13,057 nt of DNA, from the NCBI GenBank assembly GCA_035542775.1, contig DATKKX010000363.1, positions 1 through 13,057 on the forward strand. Direction: 5' to 3'. This document shows, piece by piece, positions 1 to 5,772 of this stretch (position 1 is the first letter of the stretch; every line of letters starts with the position of its first letter). Under the pieces are notes generated by a model. That model saw only the letters and a list, made by a program, of their open reading frames with translations. It was not told the origin of the DNA and made no database searches. The DNA is from DATKKX01 sp035542775. Lineage in GTDB: Bacteria > Planctomycetota > Phycisphaerae > UBA1845 > UTPLA1. Both the position numbers and the translations under genes were made by a program.

Positions 1-117
1 CCGAACGCCTATCGTCTTGGCCCGAACGGCGCTGACCACAACGCCCACTCGAGTGCGACGCATCCGGCGCCCGTCCGCCGTCTTGCCGCCGGTTTTTACC
101 GCCTGTGGCTCTGTCAT
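1..117 (-). CDS. rpsQ: 30S ribosomal protein S17, N-terminal part (cut by window start)
   Basis: Only the first 39 codons lie in the window. They read MTEPQAVKTGGK, then a basic stretch, then RVGVVVSAVRAKTIGVR, which matches the S17 core usually written as G-x-VVS-DKMDKT-VV. S17 binds 16S rRNA early in 30S assembly. The ATG at 115-117 is preceded by AGGA with five bases of spacing, which supports this start. It follows rpmC with a 64-nt gap, the standard position in the S10 operon. The segment after VVS reads AVRAKT where most bacteria have DKMDKT, so this copy is somewhat divergent. Identification rests on the short match plus gene order. Confidence 0.88.
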   Translation of the reverse strand, partial: MTEPQAVKTGGKTADGRRMRRTRVGVVVSAVRAKTIGVR

Positions 118-148
118 CGTCGTCCTGTCGTATTCCTGACTCCTGGTC

Positions 149-174
149 CGGCCGCGGGCACGCCCCTGCGGCCG
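149..174 (-). other. Intercistronic hairpin between rpmC and rpsQ
   Basis: A perfect 7-bp GC-only inverted repeat (149-155 CGGCCGC, 168-174 GCGGCCG) with a 12-nt loop lies in the 64-nt gap between rpmC and rpsQ. No T-run follows it on the minus strand, so it is not a classical intrinsic terminator. It may be an mRNA stability or processing element. The inverted repeat is seen; the role is inference. Confidence 0.4.
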
Positions 175-181
175 TGATCGC

Positions 182-430
182 CTACTTGGCCTTCTTGGCC
201 GTGCCGATCGACTCCATGTGATACTGCTTCTGTTCCACGTCCAGCTCGCCACGTTCGTTCAGTACCGTGAAGACCCGGGCGATGTCCCGCTTGGCCTTGT
301 TGAGCTGCGAGGCATCCTCCAGCTTTTCGGTGACGGCCTGGCTGCGGAGATCGAACAGGTGCCGACGCAGCCGATCCAGCTCCGTGTGAAGCTCGTCTGT
401 TTTGAGTTCTCGCAGGTCGCTGATCTTCAT
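182..430 (-). CDS. rpmC: 50S ribosomal protein L29
   Basis: L29 lies near the exit of the peptide tunnel beside L23. The 82-residue product starts MKISDLRELKTDEL and continues with LRRHLFDLRSQ and the KAKRDIARVFTVLNERG helix, the two long helices of the L29 hairpin. The frame opens 17 codons earlier inside the end of rplP, but homology begins at MKISDL. The ATG at 428-430 also has GGAAG five bases upstream, so the shorter start was chosen. The gap to rplP is 17 nt. The C-terminal tail (ELDVEQKQYHMESIGTAKKAK) is longer than in E. coli L29 (63 residues). Confidence 0.95.
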   Translation of the reverse strand: MKISDLRELKTDELHTELDRLRRHLFDLRSQAVTEKLEDASQLNKAKRDIARVFTVLNERGELDVEQKQYHMESIGTAKKAK

Positions 431-447
431 CTTGGCTTCCGTTTCTG

Positions 448-867
448 CTACACCCGATGTTGCCGTCTCACGAAACGGCATGGCAGCGGCATCTTGGCCG
501 CCACGCGCCGCAACGTCTGCCGGGCCACTTCCTCATTCACGCCGCCGATCTCGTACAGGATCGTGCCGGGCTTGACCACCGAGGTCCAGTAATCTGGTTC
601 GCCTTTCCCCTTGCCCATTCGCGTTTCCAAGGGCTTGCTGGACACGCTCTTGTGCGGAAACACCCGAATGACCACCCGGCCCTGGCGATGCAGGAAGTGC
701 GTGGCGCACATGCGGCCCGCCTCAATCTGTCGGGCCGTGATCCAGCCCGGCTCCAGCACTTGCAGGCCGTAATCGCCGTAGGCGACATAATTGCCGCGCG
801 TGGCGTTGCCGTGGATTCTGCCACGATGGTGCTTACGATACTTCACTCTTGCCGGCATCATCGCCAT
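448..867 (-). CDS. rplP: 50S ribosomal protein L16
   Basis: The 139-residue product matches the usual L16 length (about 137). L16 binds 23S rRNA near the A site and is needed for tRNA accommodation. Recognisable segments are MPARVKYRKHHRGRIHGNA near the start, the GLQVLEPGWITARQIEAGR block, the VSSKPLETRMGKGKGEPDYW block and GTILYEIGGVNEEVA near the end. The start at 865-867 (MAMMPARV) has GAGGAG eight bases upstream. Two further in-frame ATGs three and four codons later are possible. It lies 72 nt after rpsC and 17 nt before rpmC. Confidence 0.97.
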   Translation of the reverse strand: MAMMPARVKYRKHHRGRIHGNATRGNYVAYGDYGLQVLEPGWITARQIEAGRMCATHFLHRQGRVVIRVFPHKSVSSKPLETRMGKGKGEPDYWTSVVKPGTILYEIGGVNEEVARQTLRRVAAKMPLPCRFVRRQHRV

Positions 868-939
868 GCCATCGACTCCTCACCGCGCCGGTCCAGCCGC
901 CCAGGCCGGTCAATTCGCTGGCCGTGCTCGACACGAAGC

Positions 940-1656
940 CTACCAGCGGGGTCTTCGCCCGCCCGGTCGCCGCCGTTGCTCCGGCCCCTGCTCCTCTCGC
1001 TCCGCCGTCTCGGCGGCCTCGTCGTACCGCCCCCGATACACCCACACCCGCACGCCGATCGCTCCATAGGTCGTGAAGCTGTTCGTGAAGCCGTACTCCA
1101 CGCGCGCCTGCAGTGTCTGCAGAGGGATCGAGCCTTTCATCTGACTCTCCGTCCGCGACATCTCGGCGCCGCCCAGACGGCCCCGGCAGATAATCTTGAT
1201 GCCCTTGGCCCCCGCCGACATCGCCGCCTCGCAACGCATCTTCATCACGCGTCGGAAACTCGCCCGCCGCTTGAGCTGCGCCGCGATGTCCAGGGCGATC
1301 AGTTGGGCGCTGAGGTCCGGATTCTTGATCTCCTTGATGTTGACGCTCACCTTGCGGTCGATCAGCTCCTCGATGGCTTCCTTCAGCTTGTCCACCTCGG
1401 CGCCTCTCGGACCGATCACCAGGCCCGGTCTGGCCGTCGCCAGAACCACCTTGACCTCATTCCGGGTCCGCTCGATCTCAACGCTCGCGCAACCCGCGAA
1501 CGGCGCCGTGCGGTTCAGCTTCTCGTCCACCAGGTCCCGGATCCTCTTGTCCTCGATCAGGAACTCGGCATACGCCGCTTTGGGAGCGTACCACCGTGAC
1601 CGCCAGTCCTCGGTGATGCCGATGCGAAAACCCGTCGGATGTACCTTCTGTCCCAT
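940..1656 (-). CDS. rpsC: 30S ribosomal protein S3
   Basis: The 238-residue product begins MGQKVHPTGFRIGI, the hallmark of S3. Residues around 77-93 contain the KH-domain loop VIGPRG followed by an amphipathic helix, the RNA-binding element. The C-terminal domain has RVEYGFTNSFTTYGAIGVRVWVYRG, the typical S3 end. S3 lines the mRNA entry tunnel and takes part in mRNA unwinding. After the conserved core there is an acidic then basic tail of about 25 residues (EAAETAEREEQG then RRRPGGRRPRW); such tails vary between phyla. It starts only 6 nt after the rplV stop, with AAGGA overlapping the rplV end, which suggests translational coupling. Confidence 0.97.
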   Translation of the reverse strand: MGQKVHPTGFRIGITEDWRSRWYAPKAAYAEFLIEDKRIRDLVDEKLNRTAPFAGCASVEIERTRNEVKVVLATARPGLVIGPRGAEVDKLKEAIEELIDRKVSVNIKEIKNPDLSAQLIALDIAAQLKRRASFRRVMKMRCEAAMSAGAKGIKIICRGRLGGAEMSRTESQMKGSIPLQTLQARVEYGFTNSFTTYGAIGVRVWVYRGRYDEAAETAEREEQGPEQRRRPGGRRPRW

Positions 1657-1662
1657 GCGTCG

Positions 1663-2001
1663 TTATTTCCTTGGTCCTTCGCCTACCGTGACCACAATGT
1701 GGCTGGTCCGCTTCAGGATGGGGTGGGCCCGCCCGCGATCCTTCGGCTGAAAACGCTTGATGGTCGGGCCCTCATCGACCCTGGCCTCATGTACAAAAAG
1801 CTTGCGGACATCCGCTTCCTGCTCATCCGCATCCGCCATCGCCGCACGCAATACCTTGTCCACCAACGAGCTCGCCCGCTTCTTGGTGAACTTCAGCAAC
1901 TCCAGCGCTTCGTCCACATGACGGTTCGCGATCAGCTCGGTCACCAGGCGGGCCTTCCTGGGGCTGATGCGGGCGTATCGGTGGGTCGATTTCCAAGCCA
2001 T
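1663..2001 (-). CDS. rplV: 50S ribosomal protein L22
   Basis: The 112-residue product contains RYARISPRKARLVTELI near the start, the LLKFTKKRASSLVDKVLRAA helix and the C-terminal beta hairpin region VDEGPTIKRFQPKDRGRA followed by KRTSHIVVTV. In the family this hairpin loop reaches into the peptide exit tunnel and is the site of macrolide-resistance changes; its residues look ordinary here. The length matches E. coli L22 (110). GGAG lies nine bases before the ATG. The gap to rpsS is 25 nt and to rpsC 6 nt, so this is one of the tightly packed parts of the operon. Confidence 0.97.
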   Translation of the reverse strand: MAWKSTHRYARISPRKARLVTELIANRHVDEALELLKFTKKRASSLVDKVLRAAMADADEQEADVRKLFVHEARVDEGPTIKRFQPKDRGRAHPILKRTSHIVVTVGEGPRK

Positions 2002-2026
2002 CTCTTATCACTCCGTCGACTGCCGG

Positions 2027-2302
2027 CTACACCACCTTCTTCTTGGCCGGCGTATGGCCTCGCCATGTCCGCGTCAGGCTGAACTCGCCCAGCCGGTGGC
2101 CGACCATATCCTCTGTGACAAAGACCTTCTTGAAGACCTTGCCGTTGTGGACCTCAAACGTGAACCCGACGAATTCCGGCGGAATCGTGCATCGCCGCGC
2201 CCAGGTCTTGATCGGGTCGCGCGTGCCCGCCTGAATCGCCTTTTGGACCTTCTCGTACAGCCGAGCGTCCACGAATGGTCCTTTTTTCAAGCTTCGCGTC
2301 AT
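2027..2302 (-). CDS. rpsS: 30S ribosomal protein S19
   Basis: The 91-residue product begins MTRSLKKGPFVDARL and continues with KTWARRCTIPPEFVGFTFEVHNGK and VTEDMVGHRLGEFSLTR, all diagnostic of S19. S19 sits in the 30S head next to S13 and contributes to the contacts with the 50S subunit. The length matches the family (about 92). The start is preceded by GGGA at a normal distance, placed directly after a strong hairpin in the rplB-rpsS gap. The end (GHTPAKKKVV) is the usual basic tail. Confidence 0.97.
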   Translation of the reverse strand: MTRSLKKGPFVDARLYEKVQKAIQAGTRDPIKTWARRCTIPPEFVGFTFEVHNGKVFKKVFVTEDMVGHRLGEFSLTRTWRGHTPAKKKVV

Positions 2303-2312
2303 CAGCTTGTCC

Positions 2313-2343
2313 CGTGCTCGTCCAGCGTCCCATGTCGAGCACG
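2313..2343 (-). other. Intercistronic hairpin between rplB and rpsS
   Basis: An 8-bp perfect inverted repeat (2313-2320 CGTGCTCG, 2336-2343 CGAGCACG) encloses a 15-nt loop. In the mRNA it ends ten bases before the rpsS ATG and abuts the GGGA ribosome-binding segment. It could affect rpsS initiation or act as a stability or processing element. No T-run follows. The inverted repeat is seen; the role is inference. Confidence 0.45.
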
Positions 2344-2371
2344 CCGAACGCCAATGTCTTCCCAGGTCCCG

Positions 2372-3241
2372 CTACTTCCGTCGCTTCAATACCAACTGCC
2401 CATAGCGCCGGCTCTTGCGCCGCCGCAGGATTCGCCGATTGGAGTTCTTCCGCGGATTCCGCGTATGCCCGCCCTTGGCCAGGACGCCCGTCGGGCTGCA
2501 GGGATGCCGTCCGCCGCCGCTTCGCCCCTCGCCGCCGCCCAGAGGGTGCGCCACGGGGTTCTGGGCCACACCGCGCACGTGCGGTCGACGGCCCCGGTAC
2601 CGCGTTCGACCGGCCTTGCCCCATTTGATGTTCTTGTAATCCAGATTGCCCAATTGCCCCATTGTCGCGCGGCACTCGGACCAAACTTGCCGCATCTCGC
2701 CGGACGGCAGAATCAGCGTCGCCCAATTCCCCTCGCGAGCGACCAGCCGCGCTGATCCGCCCGCCGCCCGCACCATCTTGCCGCCCTGCCCAGCCACCAG
2801 TTCGATATTGTGGACATCCATCCCGACCGGGATGTTCTTGAGCGGAAGCGTGCAGCCGATCTTCGGCTCGACGCCGGGACCGCTTTGCACCGTGTCCCCG
2901 GCCTTCAGACCCAAGGGGGCCAGGATGTACCGCAGTTCGCTGTCCTCGTATCGGATCAGAGCGATGTTACAGTTGCGATTGGGGTCGTACTCGATCGCTT
3001 CGACTTTCGCCGACACGCCATCCTTGTTTCGCTTGAAATCGATGATGCGGTACAGCCGCTTGTGCCCGCCGCCGCGGAACCGGGACGTCGTGAAGCCCTG
3101 GTTGTTTCGCCCGCCGGTCCTGGCCAGCCGGCAGCACAACGATTTCGCCGGACGACGGTTCTTGTCCGTCAAGTCGCGGAAATCATTCACGCTCGACTGC
3201 CGTCTGCCTGGCGTGGTCTTCTTGTAAACCTTGATGCCCAT
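2372..3241 (-). CDS. rplB: 50S ribosomal protein L2
   Basis: L2 is a primary 23S rRNA-binding protein near the peptidyl transferase centre and is needed for subunit association. The 289-residue product has MGIKVYKKTTPGRRQSSVNDF at its start, the GGRNNQGFTTSRFRGGGHKR block (43-61), YDPNRNCNIALI (85-96), the NIPVGMDVHNIEL and GQGGKMVRAAGG region, and QNPVAHPLGGGEGR (227-240). It is longer than E. coli L2 (273) mostly through the basic tail. In the 227-240 motif the usual NPVDHPHGGG reads NPVAHPLGGG: the His equivalent to E. coli H229 is kept, but its preceding Asp is Ala and the second His is Leu. AAGG lies eight bases before the start. Confidence 0.97.
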   Translation of the reverse strand: MGIKVYKKTTPGRRQSSVNDFRDLTDKNRRPAKSLCCRLARTGGRNNQGFTTSRFRGGGHKRLYRIIDFKRNKDGVSAKVEAIEYDPNRNCNIALIRYEDSELRYILAPLGLKAGDTVQSGPGVEPKIGCTLPLKNIPVGMDVHNIELVAGQGGKMVRAAGGSARLVAREGNWATLILPSGEMRQVWSECRATMGQLGNLDYKNIKWGKAGRTRYRGRRPHVRGVAQNPVAHPLGGGEGRSGGGRHPCSPTGVLAKGGHTRNPRKNSNRRILRRRKSRRYGQLVLKRRK

Positions 3242-3254
3242 CTCGCGTACCTTA

Positions 3255-3287
3255 CTCGCTCATGCGAGGTCGTCTTGCCGGCCTCGC
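3255..3287 (-). other. Pair of mutually exclusive hairpins between rplW and rplB
   Basis: In the 75-nt rplW-rplB gap, segment 3264-3269 (GCGAGG) can pair with 3282-3287 (CCTCGC), with a 12-nt loop. Alternatively, 3264-3268 can pair with 3255-3259 (CTCGC), with a 4-nt loop. Both cannot form at once. In the mRNA the second hairpin lies next to the AAGG ribosome-binding segment of rplB. The geometry of a switch is there, but nothing shows that it acts as one. Confidence 0.35.
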
Positions 3288-3316
3288 TCGCAATGCCGGT
3301 TTTCACACCAACTCCG

Positions 3317-3628
3317 CTAGAAGAGATCGATGTGAAAGTCGGGCTTTAAAACAACCACGGCCTTCTTCCATCCCCGGGTCACGCCGGTCTTGAACCGATA
3401 CCGGCGCTGCTTGCCCGAGCGGACACTCGTTCTAACGCTTGCCACTCTCACTCCGTAAATCTTCTCCACGGCCTCGCGGATCTCGACCTTGTTCGCCTCC
3501 GGGTGTACCTCAAAGCTGTACGCGCCACCCCGGCCCGGCCGCGTGCGGGTCACGCCGTGAGCCTGCTTGCTCTGGTGCGTCCCTTTCTCGGTCACCAACG
3601 GCCTTCGTACAACGTGGTAGATATCCAT
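3317..3628 (-). CDS. rplW: 50S ribosomal protein L23
   Basis: L23 borders the peptide tunnel exit and is the docking site for trigger factor and SRP. The 103-residue product has the family pattern: IYHVVRRPLVTEKGTHQ at the N-terminus, YSFEVHPEANKVEIREAVEKIYGVRVASVRT in the middle and RRYRFKTGVTRGWKKAVVVLKPDFHIDLF at the end. A polar stretch of about 15 residues (HGVTRTRPGRGG) separates the first strand from the core, slightly longer than in E. coli L23 (100 residues). The start lies only 5 nt after the rplD stop, with GAGG inside the rplD tail. Confidence 0.96.
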   Translation of the reverse strand: MDIYHVVRRPLVTEKGTHQSKQAHGVTRTRPGRGGAYSFEVHPEANKVEIREAVEKIYGVRVASVRTSVRSGKQRRYRFKTGVTRGWKKAVVVLKPDFHIDLF

Positions 3629-3633
3629 ACGCC

Positions 3634-4281
3634 TTACGCCTCTCGCGAATCCCCGGTCGGCTGCGACTCCGACGTCAAAGCCCTGAATGCCTCGGGCGTG
3701 AACACCAGCTTGCGGGCCCGCAGGACATCGTGCGCGTTCAGTTCCGACACCTGCTTCATGGCGAAGTCCGGGATGTTCCTGCCGGAAAGCAGCAGGTTCC
3801 TGTCCTCGCCGGCCACCGCCAGGAGGGCTCCGCCGTCCGTATCCGTGGCCCGCAGAATGCCCGCCAATTGCGCGGTCTTGGGTGCATCCAGCTTGATACC
3901 GCTGACAATGAGCGCTGTCCCCGACATCGCCTTGGCCAGGATGGCCGAATCCCTCGCCAGCCGCCGCATCTTGCGCGGCAGCTTTTGCGAAAAATCGCGG
4001 TTGATCTTGGCAAAGGCATGACCGCCGCCCACCCGTACCGGTGTGCGAACGTTTCCCATGCGGGCCCGGCCGGTTCCCTTTTGCCGGTACAGCTTGCGGG
4101 TGGAACCATCCACCATGCCGCGACTCTTGGTTCGCACGGTACCTTGTCGCTTGTTGGCGCGATAGGCCACCACTGCCTGTTTGAGCAGTTCGTAGCGGAC
4201 CCGGTCGCCGAACCGAGCCGGATCCAGTTGCTCGGCGCCGATCTTCTGCCCTTTAGTATCCAGGACCGGAATCTCTATCAT
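3634..4281 (-). CDS. rplD: 50S ribosomal protein L4
   Basis: The 215-residue product has a globular N-terminal strand (MIEIPVLDTKGQKIG), then the long tunnel loop with RANKRQGTVRTKSRG, STRKLYRQKGTGRARMGN and RTPVRVGGGHAF. This is followed by SQKLPRKMRRLARDSAI and the C-terminal domain. In E. coli, L4 is also the autogenous repressor of the S10 operon through an upstream leader. The leader here, from the predicted promoter, is only about 60 nt, so that mechanism is not evident. The loop sequence STRKLYRQKG instead of GGGKKPWRQKG is a style I associate with planctomycetes. Its end lies 5 nt before rplW. Confidence 0.97.
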   Translation of the reverse strand: MIEIPVLDTKGQKIGAEQLDPARFGDRVRYELLKQAVVAYRANKRQGTVRTKSRGMVDGSTRKLYRQKGTGRARMGNVRTPVRVGGGHAFAKINRDFSQKLPRKMRRLARDSAILAKAMSGTALIVSGIKLDAPKTAQLAGILRATDTDGGALLAVAGEDRNLLLSGRNIPDFAMKQVSELNAHDVLRARKLVFTPEAFRALTSESQPTGDSREA

Positions 4282-4321
4282 GATCCGTCAGCTCACAAGC
4301 TCTCAAGGTCCGCGACCCGAC

Positions 4322-4343
4322 GCCGGCCGGCCTACCCGCCGGC
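4322..4343 (-). other. Intercistronic hairpin between rplC and rplD
   Basis: Two copies of the self-complementary hexamer GCCGGC (4322-4327 and 4338-4343) can form a 6-bp GC-only stem with a 10-nt loop in the 74-nt gap after the rplC stop. No T-run follows. Short GC palindromes arise readily by chance in DNA of this composition, so this is weaker than the 2313-2343 hairpin. Confidence 0.3.
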
Positions 4344-4355
4344 TGCCCCGATCGC

Positions 4356-5006
4356 TTACGACTTTGTCTTCGCCCTCGACACCACAACGTATCCGCCGCG
4401 AGGACCTGGCACCGCGCCCTTGATGAGCAGCAGGTTCCGGTCCTTGTCGATGGAAACCAGCTTCTGGTTTCGAATCGTCTGTCTCGCATGCCCCATATGC
4501 CCCGGCATGCGCTTTCCGCGCTTGATGCAGCGGCCTCGACCGCGGTCGCCCGACGCGCCGATGCCGCCCGGCGAGCGGTGCTTCCGTTCGCAACCGTGCG
4601 ATGCCGGCTGCCCGCCAAAATTGTGCCGCTTCATCACGCCCTGGAAGCCCTTGCCAATCGTCGTGCCGACCACGTCCACGTATCGGATCTGCTGTTCCTC
4701 AAAAACGTCCACCGTGACCACATCGCCGATCGACCGATTGGTCGGCTCCATCAGGCGGATCTCACGGACAAACTTCTGGGGAACCGTGTTCGCCTTCCGG
4801 GCGTGCCCGACCTGCGGCCGCGCACAGCGGCTGGGCTTGACGCGCTCGAACCCCAGCTGCACGGCCTCGTAGCCATCGGTGGCCTTGGTCTTCACTTGCA
4901 GGACCGGGCATGGACCGGCCTCGACCACGGTGACGGGTACCGACGCTCCGTTCTCGTCGAACACCCGGGTCATCCCGATCTTTTTACCCAATATCGCCGC
5001 GTACAT
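4356..5006 (-). CDS. rplC: 50S ribosomal protein L3
   Basis: L3 is one of two proteins that start 50S assembly and it reaches toward the peptidyl transferase centre. From the ATG at 5004-5006 the product is 216 residues: MYAAILGKKIGMTRVFDENG at the start, the GTTIGKGFQGVMKRHNFGG turn, HRSPGGIGASGDRGRG, RCIKRGKRMPGHMG and NLLLIKGAVPGPRGG at the end. An in-frame TTG three codons upstream (5013-5015) has GGGG four bases before it and cannot be excluded as the start. The loop that holds methylated Gln150 in E. coli L3 has GAS here, so that methylation site is missing, as in many bacteria. It is separated from rpsJ by 140 nt, an unusually long gap. Confidence 0.96.
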   Translation of the reverse strand: MYAAILGKKIGMTRVFDENGASVPVTVVEAGPCPVLQVKTKATDGYEAVQLGFERVKPSRCARPQVGHARKANTVPQKFVREIRLMEPTNRSIGDVVTVDVFEEQQIRYVDVVGTTIGKGFQGVMKRHNFGGQPASHGCERKHRSPGGIGASGDRGRGRCIKRGKRMPGHMGHARQTIRNQKLVSIDKDRNLLLIKGAVPGPRGGYVVVSRAKTKS

Positions 5007-5146
5007 GAGGCACAATATCCCCGTCGCCTTGCAGAAGTCTCATCCACACGCGCGATCGAGCTCACGCGTCACGTTGTCAGATAATATGGGTTCGAAGAGA
5101 TCAGATCGCAGAGGAGCTGTCGCGGCGACGACGCGTCAGTTCATGC

Positions 5147-5455
5147 CTATGCCCTGATCTTGACGAAAACGCCCGCCGGAACCACCAGGCGATTCAGCGC
5201 TTCGACTGTCCGCGCCGTCGGTTCGAAGATGTCCACCACGCGTTTGTGGGTTCGCATCTCGAACTGCTCACGCGACTTCTTGTCGATGTGCGGGCTTCGC
5301 AAAACCGTGTAACGCTCGATCCGGGTCGGGAGAGGAATGGGTCCACGCACTCGCGCGTTGGTCCGCTTGGCTTGCTCGACAATCTCACGAGCCGATTGGT
5401 CCAGCGCCCGATGATCGTAGGCCTCCATCCGAATTCGAATTCGATCCAGCGCCAC
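5147..5455 (-). CDS. rpsJ: 30S ribosomal protein S10, first gene of the S10 operon
   Basis: The 102-residue product is a full-length S10 (E. coli 103): RIRIRMEAYDHRALDQSA at the start, VRGPIPLPTRIERYTVLRSP in the loop, HIDKKSREQFEMRTHKRVVDIFEP and the final VPAGVFVKIRA. S10 sits in the 30S head; in E. coli it also binds NusB in transcription antitermination. The start is GTG (5453-5455), chosen because homology begins there and because GAGGA lies six bases upstream. The next in-frame ATG is nine codons in and would remove conserved sequence. A promoter-like sequence lies about 70 nt upstream. Confidence 0.97.
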   Translation of the reverse strand: MALDRIRIRMEAYDHRALDQSAREIVEQAKRTNARVRGPIPLPTRIERYTVLRSPHIDKKSREQFEMRTHKRVVDIFEPTARTVEALNRLVVPAGVFVKIRA

Positions 5456-5523
5456 AGTTTTTCCTCAAACCTGAAACCACTATGCGCCCGCCTCCACTTC
5501 TCGGAGAACAGGCAAGACCAACC

Positions 5524-5551
5524 AGTTTATGCTTTTTCGCGATCGTGTCAA
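5524..5551 (-). promoter_or_regulatory. Sigma-70-like promoter for the S10 operon
   Basis: On the minus strand a perfect TTGACA (-35, at 5546-5551) is followed by 16 bases and TAAACT (-10, at 5524-5529). Transcription would start near 5517 and give a leader of about 62 nt before the rpsJ GTG. The perfect -35 in a GC-rich context directly upstream of the first S10 gene makes this a good candidate. No experimental start is known to me. Confidence 0.65.
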
Positions 5552-5717
5552 CATGCCCCCCGCCAACTTTTTCTCGCCGATTTCAAGAGCGGGTATTCCC
5601 CCGAAAGCAGCGATTCCCGACGTAGTTGATTGCTCATGCTTCGCTGCAGTCCGGAGGCTTTTCTTGCTACAGCCCGCAGGCGGTTTATCGCATAACCACT
5701 TGCCACGAATAGAATTA

Positions 5718-5731
5718 CCGAAGCATTTCGG
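5718..5731 (-). terminator. Weak candidate terminator hairpin after fusA
   Basis: CCGAA and TTCGG (5718-5722 and 5727-5731) can form a 5-bp stem with a 4-nt loop about 42 nt past the fusA stop. On the minus strand it is followed by TAATTCTATT, which is T-containing but not a T-run. It may be a weak terminator, which would fit a separate promoter for rpsJ, but the stem is short. Confidence 0.25.
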
Positions 5732-5772
5732 CTCCGAGTACCTGCTGGCGGCGCACCGCCCGTCGGAATGCG

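Larger units (their letters stand above)
5456..5772. other. 317-bp intergenic region between fusA and rpsJ (no tuf)
   Basis: This interval lies where many bacteria carry tuf between fusA and rpsJ. I see no coding frame with recognisable homology and no trace of a decayed tuf. It holds the rpsJ ribosome-binding site and promoter, plus a small hairpin after fusA. The rest, about 5560-5710, shows nothing I can name. Confidence 0.7.

Noticed and set aside
457..1599. 380-codon plus-strand open frame
   Set aside because: It lies antisense to rplP and rpsC, has no recognisable domain and is Arg, Pro, Leu and His rich, as expected for the shadow of GC-rich coding DNA.
3439..4872. 477-codon plus-strand open frame
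   Set aside because: It runs antisense across rplW, rplD and rplC, all firmly identified; its composition is that of an antisense shadow and it has no start-site support.
5061..5100. Possible internal promoter before rplC (TATTAT-like -10 on the minus strand)
   Set aside because: No acceptable -35 lies 15-19 bases upstream, so the -10-like match alone is not convincing.
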